Of a DNA stretch of 64,000 nt, positions 15,918 to 23,757 are shown in pieces. Source of the stretch: JAJZEO01 sp964350315 (GTDB lineage Bacteria; Chlamydiota; Chlamydiia; Chlamydiales; 2-12-FULL-49-11); NCBI GenBank assembly GCA_964350315.1, contig CAYGJD010000002.1, positions 62,001 through 126,000 of the forward strand, given 5' to 3'. Numbering within the stretch: position 1 is the stretch's first letter; each line of letters begins with the position of its first letter. The notes below the pieces were generated by a model, which saw nothing but the letters and a program-made list of their open reading frames with translations, had not been told where the DNA came from and made no database searches. Made by a program: the position numbers and the translations under genes.

Positions 15918-16609
15918 CTTGGGAAAAGAACGAAAATTCAAAAAAATCCTACTCCTTAATATTTCGCTTGGATATGATCAGAAATTTGGGGGTGAAACGG
16001 TTGATTGGGATATTTTTAGATACAGAAGCAAACGGGCTAAATTACAAAAAACATGAGCCAGTTGAGATAGCAATTGAACTTATTAATTTAGAGACTGGGG
16101 AAAGAATTGATTCTTACAACTCTTTGATTCATATCTCATCTTCTGCTTTTGAAAAGAGCGATCCTGACTCTCTTGCTTTTACTGGCATTACCTATGAAGA
16201 GCTTAAAAAAGGCAAAGACATCTCAACGGTGAAAAAAGAGCTCCTCAATTTTTTTCTAGTACACAATCTAGAAAGAAAAAAAGCCCTGTTTATTTGCCAA
16301 AACCCTTCTTTTGACCGGATATTTTTCTCCAAAATTATTGATCCCGATCTACAAGAAGAGTTGAATTTTCCTTACAATTGGCTCGATCTTGCATCAATGC
16401 AATGGTCAAGGCTTGTAAGAGAAGGAAATGTTGCTACAGACATCCAACTCTCCAAAGATCTAATTGCAGAGCATTACGGAATTCCTCCAGAACAAAAGCC
16501 TCATAGAGCCAGAAATGGCGTTCGTCACCTTATCGAATGTTATAAAATAGTGGTTGGATTCAACTGCTCCGAAGCGGAAAAAGGGCCATCGTTTCAACCA
16601 AAGTCTTGA
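15911..16609 (+). CDS. DnaQ-like 3'-5' exonuclease (DEDD superfamily)
   Basis: The 232-residue protein has exonuclease motif I Phe-Leu-Asp37-Thr-Glu39-Ala-Asn-Gly-Leu and motif II Gln-Asn-Pro-Ser-Phe-Asp135. Motif III reads His198-Arg-Ala-Arg-Asn-Gly203, where DnaQ and oligoribonuclease have Asp at the last place. That Gly may abolish or alter metal binding, or mark a subfamily. The first 25-30 residues are poorly conserved; an in-frame ATG at 15974 or GTG nearby would give a better-fitting N-terminus. Whether it proofreads, repairs or degrades RNA cannot be told. Its 3' end overlaps convergent holB by 50 bases. Confidence 0.82.
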   Translation: MLSWEKNENSKKSYSLIFRLDMIRNLGVKRLIGIFLDTEANGLNYKKHEPVEIAIELINLETGERIDSYNSLIHISSSAFEKSDPDSLAFTGITYEELKKGKDISTVKKELLNFFLVHNLERKKALFICQNPSFDRIFFSKIIDPDLQEELNFPYNWLDLASMQWSRLVREGNVATDIQLSKDLIAEHYGIPPEQKPHRARNGVRHLIECYKIVVGFNCSEAEKGPSFQPKS

Positions 16610-17420
16610 TTTTTACATGCCTTTGATACCCTAAATGAATTTTAGTTGCTGTTTGGGTAAGCTCTTCAAAAGTTGGAAGATAGACATCCTTCATTTGCGC
16701 AATGATCTCTTTATACTTCGAATTTGGGTGGTAAATTGTAAGGTCTCGATGAAAGGCAAAAACGATATCAATAAATTCTTCCAGTCTTGCAACACCCATT
16801 TCTTCAATGATCTTTTCAATTTTTGCAACCCTTACAAGTGACTTGCCTATGTGACCTGTCCAAGCATGAGCGACCAAGTCAATCACATTTTGCTCAAATT
16901 CAGCATCAATTTTTTTGTCCTTTGCTGCCTCATCAAGTGAGATGGTCTTACATCTTGAGACAATGGTAGGAAGAAGGTGTGTTGTTTCTGTTGCCGTTAA
17001 TAATATAACTGAATGCTCTGGCTTATCTTCTAAAGTTTTCAAAAGAGCGTTTGCATGAACAGGAAGCATCGCCTCTGCATCTGTAATTAAATAGACCTTA
17101 TATTTACCCTCAAAAGGCGGCATGATCGCATCATCAATCAAACGCTTAATGTCACTAATTGAATGCATAGAGCGAGCCCCTTCGGGCCTGAAGATGAAAA
17201 AATCGGGGTGACTATTCTTTTTTAACTTAATTTCAGAAGTTTCTGAGCTGTACTGCAGAAGAATTTCATGTGAAAGAGCCATAGCTGCGTCAAGCGTGAA
17301 CTCACGATCTGGTCCTTTAATAATAAAGGGTGAACCAAAAGACTCGTTTTTAACAATATTGGAGAGCTGCGCGAATAATCGTGGCTTCAAATTGAGCGAT
17401 TTTAAATTAAGTAGTGCCAC
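16560..17420 (-). CDS. holB: DNA polymerase III delta-prime subunit (HolB-like)
   Basis: The delta-prime subunit is the non-ATPase wrench of the clamp loader. The 286-residue product has an AAA+ fold with a degenerate Walker A (Lys-Gly-Pro-Asp-Arg-Glu-Phe), as expected for delta-prime, a Tyr-Lys-Val-Tyr-Leu-Ile-Thr-Asp-Ala-Glu block, Asn-Ala-Leu-Leu-Lys-Thr-Leu-Glu-Asp-Lys-Pro, and the trans-acting Ser-Arg-Cys motif. The start is GTG (17418-17420). It lies downstream of tmk on the same strand, the order also seen in many bacteria and in Chlamydia as far as I recall. Confidence 0.88.
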   Translation of the reverse strand: MALLNLKSLNLKPRLFAQLSNIVKNESFGSPFIIKGPDREFTLDAAMALSHEILLQYSSETSEIKLKKNSHPDFFIFRPEGARSMHSISDIKRLIDDAIMPPFEGKYKVYLITDAEAMLPVHANALLKTLEDKPEHSVILLTATETTHLLPTIVSRCKTISLDEAAKDKKIDAEFEQNVIDLVAHAWTGHIGKSLVRVAKIEKIIEEMGVARLEEFIDIVFAFHRDLTIYHPNSKYKEIIAQMKDVYLPTFEELTQTATKIHLGYQRHVKIKTLVETMALFPLRSS

Positions 17421-17475
17421 GAAACTCTTTACCTTTGGTGTTATAAACTCAGGTCTTGCTCTAAACCTCTTTAAT

Positions 17476-18123
17476 CTACACGAGCGCTCTTATCTTCTTT
17501 GCTCTAAGGATTTCTACTGCCTCTTGAAACACTTCATCTGTTGAGCGGTTAGCATCTAGTATTGCAAATCTCTTAGGATATTTCTTCGCTAACATAAGGT
17601 AGGATTCTCTGACTTGCTTATGAAAAGAGATATGCTCTTTCTCTAAACGATCCTTACCACCCGTAATACGCTCTAGTCCTTTCTCTGGATCAATGTCTAG
17701 ATAAAATGTTAAATCAGGAACCAATCCCCCCGTTGCAAAAAGACAAACTTCTTCGAGCTTTGAATCGATTTGGGCAATTTTACGCGCCCCACCTTGATAT
17801 GCTAAAGATGAATCTGTGAAACGATCACATAAAACAATCATGTTTTGCTCAAGAGCTGGTTTGATAAGGGTTTCAACATGATGAGCTCTGTCTGCTAAAA
17901 ACAAAAAGAGCTCTGACTTACTTGACATTTGGATTTCATGTTTGTCAAGAAGCATTTCTCGAACAAGTGCACCAAAAGGAGTTCCCCCAGGTTCAAAAGT
18001 TTTAACAACAAACGCCTCTTTCTCATCGGTCAGATATGCGTAAAGTCGATCGATCAATGTTGATTTACCTGATCCTTCACCACCTTCAATGGTAATGAAG
18101 GACCCAGCATCACTTCTTTTCAT
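17476..18123 (-). CDS. tmk: Thymidylate kinase
   Basis: Tmk phosphorylates dTMP to dTDP. The P-loop Glu-Gly-Gly-Glu-Gly-Ser-Gly-Lys-Ser-Thr, the Asp-Arg-Phe-x-Asp-Ser-Ser-Leu-Ala-Tyr-Gln-Gly motif and the lid region Asp-Arg-Leu-Glu are all present in 215 residues, the normal size. I start at ATG 18123, seven bases after AGGA; a TTG one codon upstream is less likely. The gene begins ten bases after gyrA ends, so gyrB-gyrA-tmk-holB are probably one operon. Confidence 0.95.
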   Translation of the reverse strand: MKRSDAGSFITIEGGEGSGKSTLIDRLYAYLTDEKEAFVVKTFEPGGTPFGALVREMLLDKHEIQMSSKSELFLFLADRAHHVETLIKPALEQNMIVLCDRFTDSSLAYQGGARKIAQIDSKLEEVCLFATGGLVPDLTFYLDIDPEKGLERITGGKDRLEKEHISFHKQVRESYLMLAKKYPKRFAILDANRSTDEVFQEAVEILRAKKIRALV

Positions 18124-18132
18124 CAAATCTTC

Positions 18133-20796
18133 CTATTCTTCTTCTTCGTCGTCTTCAAAATCATCTTCGTCGTCTTCAAATTCTTCATCGTCTTCGTCTT
18201 CGTCTTCGTCTTCCTCGTCATCGTCATCGTGTTTTTTCGCTTTCAGTAAAAGGTCTACCTTATCTTCTTCAAGCTCATCCAATGACTTCACGCTTTTTTT
18301 CATTACAGGCATAGTTTTTTCCTCTACTTCTAATGTTTCTTCTGGTTCTATTGCTTCAATTTTTTGAACTGCTACTAAAAAATCTTCAGGTTGTAACTGC
18401 ACAAGCCTTACTCCCTGAGTAGAACGGCCCATTACGCGAATATCTTTCATAGATGTTCTTAGAGTTTGTCCTTGATTTGACATCATTAATAGACTGTCTT
18501 CATCTCGCACAGCGATAACTCCTACAACAAACCCATTTCGTTTATTCGTTATAATAGAACGAACACCTTTTCCTCCTCGATTTGTCTGTCTAAAGTCTGC
18601 AACTTTAGAACGCTTGCCAAATCCATTCTCGCATACAACTAGAACTGAATGGCCTTCGCTGACAACAATAGATGAGACAACTTTATCGCCTTCACCCTTA
18701 AGAGTTACACCACGAACACCTCTTGCTGTTCGTCCCATTGCTCTAACCATACTCTGATCAAAACGTACGGCCATACCATTTTTGGTAAAGAGCATCACTT
18801 GTTCGTTTTCACGTACAAGTTGCGCTTCAATCACTTCATCATTCTCATCAATCGTGATTGCAAAAACACCTTTTCTACGAGGAGATGAGTAACTAACTAA
18901 GTTTGTTTTCTTAATTACCCCTTTCTTCGTTGTAAAAATAATACTAGCCGTGTCTTCAAAACTTGAGACGCGCAATACTGCGGCAATTTTCTCATCTTTT
19001 TGGAAACCTTCTATAAGATTGACAAGCGCTTTTCCTTTTGAGCGTCTTCCAGACTCTGGTATTTGCCATACTTTAAGCCAGTAGCAACGACCATAATTTG
19101 AAAAGACAAGAAGATGATTATGAGTATTTGCAACATACACATCTTTAAGCCCATCAGATTCTTTTTTCATATCAAGGCCAATAACACCATGACCACCTCT
19201 TTTTTGCTCTCTAAAGGTGCTTATAGGCATTCTCTTGATATAATCATCTGTTGAGATAGTGATAATCACAGGTTCGTTTGTGATCAGATCTTCCATCTCA
19301 AAAGATTCTTCCTCTGCAGGAGTAATCATTGTCTTACGATCATTTTGTTTTTCAAGCTTTCTCAAAGTTCCAAGTTCTTCTTTAATAATAGAACGAACTT
19401 TTAACTCTGATGCTAAAATTCCACGTAGTTCTTCAATTTTCAATAGAAGGTCTTTATATTCGCTTTCTAGCTTCTCTCGCTCAAGACCAGTTAACTGGTA
19501 TAATCTTAGTTCTAAGACTGCATCAGCTTGCTTTTCTGAGAGTGTATACTTCGCGATTAAAGCAACCCTTGCTTCTTGACGATCGCTTGACTTCTTAATC
19601 AATGTGACAATTTCATCAAGGTGATCTAGCGCTTTTAAGTAACCTTCTAATATATGAGCTCTTGCTTCTGCTTTTTTCAACTCAAATCGAGTACGACGTC
19701 TTACAACTTCAATACGGTGGTCAACCCAAGATGAGATCAGTTGTTTGATATTCATCGTACGTGGCAGTCCGTTTTCAAGTGCAAGCATATTACAGCCAAA
19801 CGTCACCTGAAGATCTGTATACTTATAAAGCTGATTTATAAGAACATCCGGAATTTCACCTCTTTTAAGATCAAGAACGATACGCATTCCGCGTTTATCA
19901 GACTCATCACGAATATCTGCTAAACCTGTAATAATTTTATCATTAACAAGGTCAGCAATTCTTGTAATCAGCATCGCTTTGTTTACGTTGTAAGGGAGCT
20001 CATCGACAATAATTTTCTGCCTGTCGTTTTTGTCCTCTTCAACGCGCATCACGCCTCTTAATCTCAACTTCCCACGTCCTGTGTGGAATGCTTCACGAAT
20101 CCCCTTCACGCCACAAATAACACCGCCTGTTGGAAAGTCAGGTCCTGGCATTACCTTCATGATTTCATCAATTGAAACTTTAGGATCATCGATCACAAGC
20201 GTTGTAGCTTCAATCAATTCATTTAAGTTGTGAGGAGGAATATTTGTCGCCATTCCAACTGCAATTCCTGAGGAACCATTACAAAGAAGGTTTGGGAATT
20301 TTGATGGAAAAACAACAGGCTCTTTTTTCGTCTCATCGTAGTTAAGAACAAAGTCAACAGTCTCTTTATCAAGATCTTCCATAAGCGCCATTGAAGGGGC
20401 GGTTAATCTTGCTTCAGTATAACGCATGGCAGCTGGTGGATCTCCATCAACAGAACCAAAGTTTCCTTGGCCATTAACAAGAGCATATCTCATCATCCAA
20501 GGCTGCGCCATACGCACTAGAGTTGGGTAAATAACCGTCTCACCGTGGGGGTGAAAGTCACCAGATGTATCACCGGCAATCTTTGCGCACTTTCTGTGTT
20601 TTGCTGTTGGAGCTAAACTTAAAAGTTTCATCGCATACAATATTCTTCTTTGTGATGGCTTCAATCCATCTCTTGCATCGGGAAGCGCCCGCGAAATGAT
20701 AACCGACATCGAGTATCGCAGGTAGCTTTCTTTCATCTCTTCTTCGACGTTACGCTCAACTATTGCGCCATCTTTGTACTGATCTTCGCCTTCCAT
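18133..20796 (-). CDS. gyrA: DNA gyrase subunit A with a long acidic tail
   Basis: GyrA cuts and rejoins DNA during supercoiling. The 887-residue product has the winged-helix/tower domain with the Arg-Tyr-Ala/Thr catalytic context (Ala-Ala-Met-Arg-Tyr-Thr-Glu-Ala-Arg-Leu, Tyr near residue 127), followed by the C-terminal beta-pinwheel. The GyrA box is degenerate: Gln-Lys-Arg-Gly-Gly-His-Gly instead of Gln-Arg-Arg-Gly-Gly-Lys-Gly. The last 35 or so residues are almost only Asp and Glu, encoded by a triplet repeat tract. Acidic tails modulate supercoiling in other gyrases, but this one is unusually long and pure. AGGAAAAGTC precedes the ATG; gyrB lies 16 bases upstream. Confidence 0.97.
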   Translation of the reverse strand: MEGEDQYKDGAIVERNVEEEMKESYLRYSMSVIISRALPDARDGLKPSQRRILYAMKLLSLAPTAKHRKCAKIAGDTSGDFHPHGETVIYPTLVRMAQPWMMRYALVNGQGNFGSVDGDPPAAMRYTEARLTAPSMALMEDLDKETVDFVLNYDETKKEPVVFPSKFPNLLCNGSSGIAVGMATNIPPHNLNELIEATTLVIDDPKVSIDEIMKVMPGPDFPTGGVICGVKGIREAFHTGRGKLRLRGVMRVEEDKNDRQKIIVDELPYNVNKAMLITRIADLVNDKIITGLADIRDESDKRGMRIVLDLKRGEIPDVLINQLYKYTDLQVTFGCNMLALENGLPRTMNIKQLISSWVDHRIEVVRRRTRFELKKAEARAHILEGYLKALDHLDEIVTLIKKSSDRQEARVALIAKYTLSEKQADAVLELRLYQLTGLEREKLESEYKDLLLKIEELRGILASELKVRSIIKEELGTLRKLEKQNDRKTMITPAEEESFEMEDLITNEPVIITISTDDYIKRMPISTFREQKRGGHGVIGLDMKKESDGLKDVYVANTHNHLLVFSNYGRCYWLKVWQIPESGRRSKGKALVNLIEGFQKDEKIAAVLRVSSFEDTASIIFTTKKGVIKKTNLVSYSSPRRKGVFAITIDENDEVIEAQLVRENEQVMLFTKNGMAVRFDQSMVRAMGRTARGVRGVTLKGEGDKVVSSIVVSEGHSVLVVCENGFGKRSKVADFRQTNRGGKGVRSIITNKRNGFVVGVIAVRDEDSLLMMSNQGQTLRTSMKDIRVMGRSTQGVRLVQLQPEDFLVAVQKIEAIEPEETLEVEEKTMPVMKKSVKSLDELEEDKVDLLLKAKKHDDDDEEDEDEDEDDEEFEDDEDDFEDDEEEE
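18134..18228 (-). repeat. GAA/GAC-type triplet repeat encoding the GyrA tail
   Basis: A tract of reiterated TTC/TCG/TCA-type triplets (plus-strand reading) encodes the Asp/Glu tail of GyrA. Such tracts can change length by replication slippage in whole codons without breaking the frame. Confidence 0.75.
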
Positions 20797-20812
20797 GACT
20801 TTTCCTGATTCC

Positions 20813-23317
20813 TTAAATATCTAAGTTTTTCACACTGAGCGCGTGGTTTTCAATAAACGCACGCCTTGGTTTTACTTCTTCTCCCATCAACATAGAGAAC
20901 ATATGATCTGCTGACGCAGCATCATTAATTGTAACTAGAATCAATGTTCTTGTATCAGGATCCATTGTAGTATCCCAGAGTTGGTCTGCGTTCATTTCAC
21001 CGAGACCCTTGTATCGTTGAATTTCAATTCCTTTACGACCATTCACTCGTAAAAATTCAATAATCTCTTTAAGTGTATATAAAGGTGTCTCTTCTCCATG
21101 CTCATCGATAACATCAAGAATTTTTCCCTCTGCTTTAACATATTGATCAAGAGTAAATGAAAACTCTGCTAAAACTGATTTTACGCTATCTAAGAGCTCT
21201 TGTTCGTAAAGCTCAAGATAAGGGAAAGGTTTAGCTTTGAATGCTTCTATTTTCTTTGTTCTGTCTTCTTCTGTTAAATCAGGGCCGAGCATTTCTTTGA
21301 AATTCTCTTTCTGATCTTCTCTGTCTTGTTCTCTTAATTGAACAAACTCTTCTTTTGAGTAGACCATGATCACTTCGTCTTTTAACATCGCCTGAAATTT
21401 AGGGAAAAGACCCTCTTCATTTCTTAATCTTATAAACTCTCTAAAAGGAACACCTTTTCGCTCTAAGCCAGAAATCAACTCTTCAACACGCAATATCCCT
21501 TCAAGAAGAGATTTTGCTTCAGACTTCTCTAAATAATTGTTGTGTGATGCCATTCTTAAATGAATATCACTAATCCCTAGATTGAGAAGGTATTCATCCA
21601 TCTCACGCTCTGAGTGGATATACTTTGACACCTTTTTTCTAGAAACGCGATATAGAGGTGGTTGAGCGATATAAACATACCTATTTTCAATCAATGCAGG
21701 CATGTGTCGATAGAGAAACGTCAATAAAAGTGTACGAATATGAGATCCATCGACGTCGGCATCCGTCATCAAAATGATTTTGTGATAGCGAAGTTTTTCA
21801 AGATTGAATCCATCTTTTCCAATTCCACAACCAAATGCTGAAATCATTGATCCAACTTCTGTATTTTGCAGAACTTTTTGTAGACGTGATTTTTCCACAT
21901 TTAAAATCTTACCGCGGATTGGCAAAATTGCTTGGTATCTTCTGTCACGGCCACCTTTAGCCGATCCTCCCGCTGAGTCTCCCTCAACAATATATATTTC
22001 AGATTTTGCAGGATCTTTTTCTGAACAGTCTGTCAACTTTCCAGGAAGTCTTGCTCCATCTAAAACAGATTTTCGTTGTGTTAGTTCTCTTGCCTTTCTT
22101 GCAGCTTCTCGAGCTTGCGAAGCAATCGCTGCTTTCTCAACGATTGTTTTAGCAACTGAAGGGTTTTCTTCTAGAAATATTGTAAATTCTTCCCCAACAA
22201 TTTGTTGTACGGCCGATCCAACGTCTCCATTTCCGAGCTTTTGCTTGGTCTGCCCTTCAAATTGAGGGTTAGGAACTTTAGCCGAGATGATTGCTGTCAT
22301 CCCTTCTCGAACATCTTCACCTGTAATCGTTGTCTTCGCATTCTTTAATAGACTGTGATTTTTAATGTATGTGTTGAGAACGCGAGTTAATGCAGTAGAA
22401 AATCCAGTTAAATGCGTACCACCCTGCCGAGTTGAAATATTGTTCACATAGGAGAATACCGATTCTGTATATGATTGATTCCATTGCATAGCCACTTCAA
22501 ATTCAAGAGGTCCATCATGCAGCTCTTTTCTACCACTAATATGAATAGGATCTGGGAACAATGGTGTTTTCGTCTCATTTATATACTGAACAAAAGAAAC
22601 AATCCCTCCCTCGTAATTGAAGGAAACTTCGTCATGCTCTGTATTTCTCTCATCTTTAAAAACAATTTCTAAATTTCTATTTAAAAAAGCTAGCTCTCGC
22701 AATCTGTTGTGGATTGTTTCGTAATCGACATTTGTTACAGAGAAGATTGTTTCATCTGGATAGAACCTTACAGCTGTTCCTCTTTTCGTTGATGCTCCAA
22801 CCTTTTTCAAAGGAGAAACCACTTTCCCTCGAGAGAATGAAATTACGTACTCAGTCCCATCTTTATGAACAAAAACGCTCATGTCTTTTGATAGAGCATT
22901 CACACAAGATACTCCGACCCCGTGTAAACCACCTGAAACTTTATAAGTATCTTTATCAAACTTACCACCGGCATGAAGAATCGTCATAACAACTTCAACA
23001 GCAGTGACCTCTCTTCCTTGTTTTTTTGATTCCTTTTCATGTTTTCCAATAGGAATCCCGCGACCATTATCTTCTACAGTAATGGCGCCACCTTTTTCAA
23101 GTGTAACAAGAACTTTGTCACAATGACCTGCCATTGCTTCATCGATACAGTTATCCACGACCTCATAGATCAACTGATGCAAACCATTTGCTCCAGTATC
23201 TCCAATGTACATACCAGGTCTTTCTCTAACTGCCTGAAGCCCTTCTAAAACTGTAATTGAGCTTGCGTCGTAAGCTTTTTCTTTGCCTTTGCTATCTTTA
23301 TCTGTCATGGTTGTCAT
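20813..23317 (-). CDS. gyrB: DNA gyrase subunit B
   Basis: GyrB supplies ATP hydrolysis to gyrase. The 834-residue protein has the GHKL ATPase domain (Arg-Pro-Gly-Met-Tyr-Ile-Gly, Glu-Val-Val-Asp-Asn, Asp-Asn-Gly-Arg-Gly-Ile-Pro), the transducer, and the TOPRIM domain (Tyr-Ile-Val-Glu-Gly-Asp-Ser-Ala-Gly-Gly; Asp-Ala-Asp-Val-Asp-Gly-Ser-His-Ile). Like many Gram-negative GyrB it has an insert in the TOPRIM domain (about 560-730). The C-terminal Gln-Arg-Tyr-Lys-Gly-Leu-Gly-Glu-Met motif is intact. It is followed by gyrA, and preceded by the DUF721 gene. Confidence 0.98.
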   Translation of the reverse strand: MTTMTDKDSKGKEKAYDASSITVLEGLQAVRERPGMYIGDTGANGLHQLIYEVVDNCIDEAMAGHCDKVLVTLEKGGAITVEDNGRGIPIGKHEKESKKQGREVTAVEVVMTILHAGGKFDKDTYKVSGGLHGVGVSCVNALSKDMSVFVHKDGTEYVISFSRGKVVSPLKKVGASTKRGTAVRFYPDETIFSVTNVDYETIHNRLRELAFLNRNLEIVFKDERNTEHDEVSFNYEGGIVSFVQYINETKTPLFPDPIHISGRKELHDGPLEFEVAMQWNQSYTESVFSYVNNISTRQGGTHLTGFSTALTRVLNTYIKNHSLLKNAKTTITGEDVREGMTAIISAKVPNPQFEGQTKQKLGNGDVGSAVQQIVGEEFTIFLEENPSVAKTIVEKAAIASQAREAARKARELTQRKSVLDGARLPGKLTDCSEKDPAKSEIYIVEGDSAGGSAKGGRDRRYQAILPIRGKILNVEKSRLQKVLQNTEVGSMISAFGCGIGKDGFNLEKLRYHKIILMTDADVDGSHIRTLLLTFLYRHMPALIENRYVYIAQPPLYRVSRKKVSKYIHSEREMDEYLLNLGISDIHLRMASHNNYLEKSEAKSLLEGILRVEELISGLERKGVPFREFIRLRNEEGLFPKFQAMLKDEVIMVYSKEEFVQLREQDREDQKENFKEMLGPDLTEEDRTKKIEAFKAKPFPYLELYEQELLDSVKSVLAEFSFTLDQYVKAEGKILDVIDEHGEETPLYTLKEIIEFLRVNGRKGIEIQRYKGLGEMNADQLWDTTMDPDTRTLILVTINDAASADHMFSMLMGEEVKPRRAFIENHALSVKNLDI

Positions 23318-23331
23318 GCCTTATCTCTTTC

Positions 23332-23697
23332 TCACCTTCGAAAGTTAAGTTTTTTCAACTTTAATGCCGGTATCCTCTTTCTCATTTCACTTTCTAGCTT
23401 TGTTTTTTGTTCAGCTTTTAGAATGCTAAATAGAGGGGCCGAGTTGATCTTGATCGTTAACACGCCATCGTCAAAACTTATAACCTCGGTCATGGCGGAA
23501 TACTTCTCACCAATTAATTCTGACCAAGTATTTCGAATTTGTGAAATGTTAATTTTTTGTCTGGTATCAATCTTTTTTAGAACAGACGATAAAAGGTTTT
23601 TTACTTCCTTACCTGCTGGAAACTCCTCGAACTGGCGTTTATAAGCTAACGTCTTTTTTCTCAAAGAATCCATTCCTGTACAAATGTGCTTAATCAC
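23332..23697 (-). CDS. DUF721 / DciA-like protein
   Basis: The 121-residue product matches the DUF721 family, whose studied members (DciA) help load the replicative helicase DnaB in bacteria without DnaC. Visible: a helical N-terminus and the KH-like core with Trp-Ser-Glu-Leu-Ile-Gly-Glu-Lys-Tyr and the Asp-Gly-Val-Leu-Thr-Ile-Lys strand. The start is GTG at 23697 with AGGA upstream; an ATG at 23673 has its Shine-Dalgarno too close. It stands immediately before gyrB, as does the corresponding hypothetical gene in C. trachomatis (from memory). Role in helicase loading is by family. Confidence 0.82.
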   Translation of the reverse strand: MIKHICTGMDSLRKKTLAYKRQFEEFPAGKEVKNLLSSVLKKIDTRQKINISQIRNTWSELIGEKYSAMTEVISFDDGVLTIKINSAPLFSILKAEQKTKLESEMRKRIPALKLKKLNFRR

Positions 23698-23724
23698 ATT
23701 ATCCTAGCAAAAAGCGCTCTAAAA

Positions 23725-23733
23725 TGCTATACT
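23725..23733 (+). promoter_or_regulatory. Extended -10 promoter of typA (tentative)
   Basis: TGC-TATACT is an extended -10 element 25 bases before the typA start; the -35 region is poor. It lies in the short divergent gap with the DUF721 gene. Confidence 0.35.
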
Positions 23734-23757
23734 TTTTTCCAGTGAACAGTTTATCTA

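Noticed and set aside
18089..18367. Plus-strand frame with a long poly-Ser stretch
   Set aside because: It is the antisense shadow of the GyrA acidic tail repeat; no ribosome binding site or other support.
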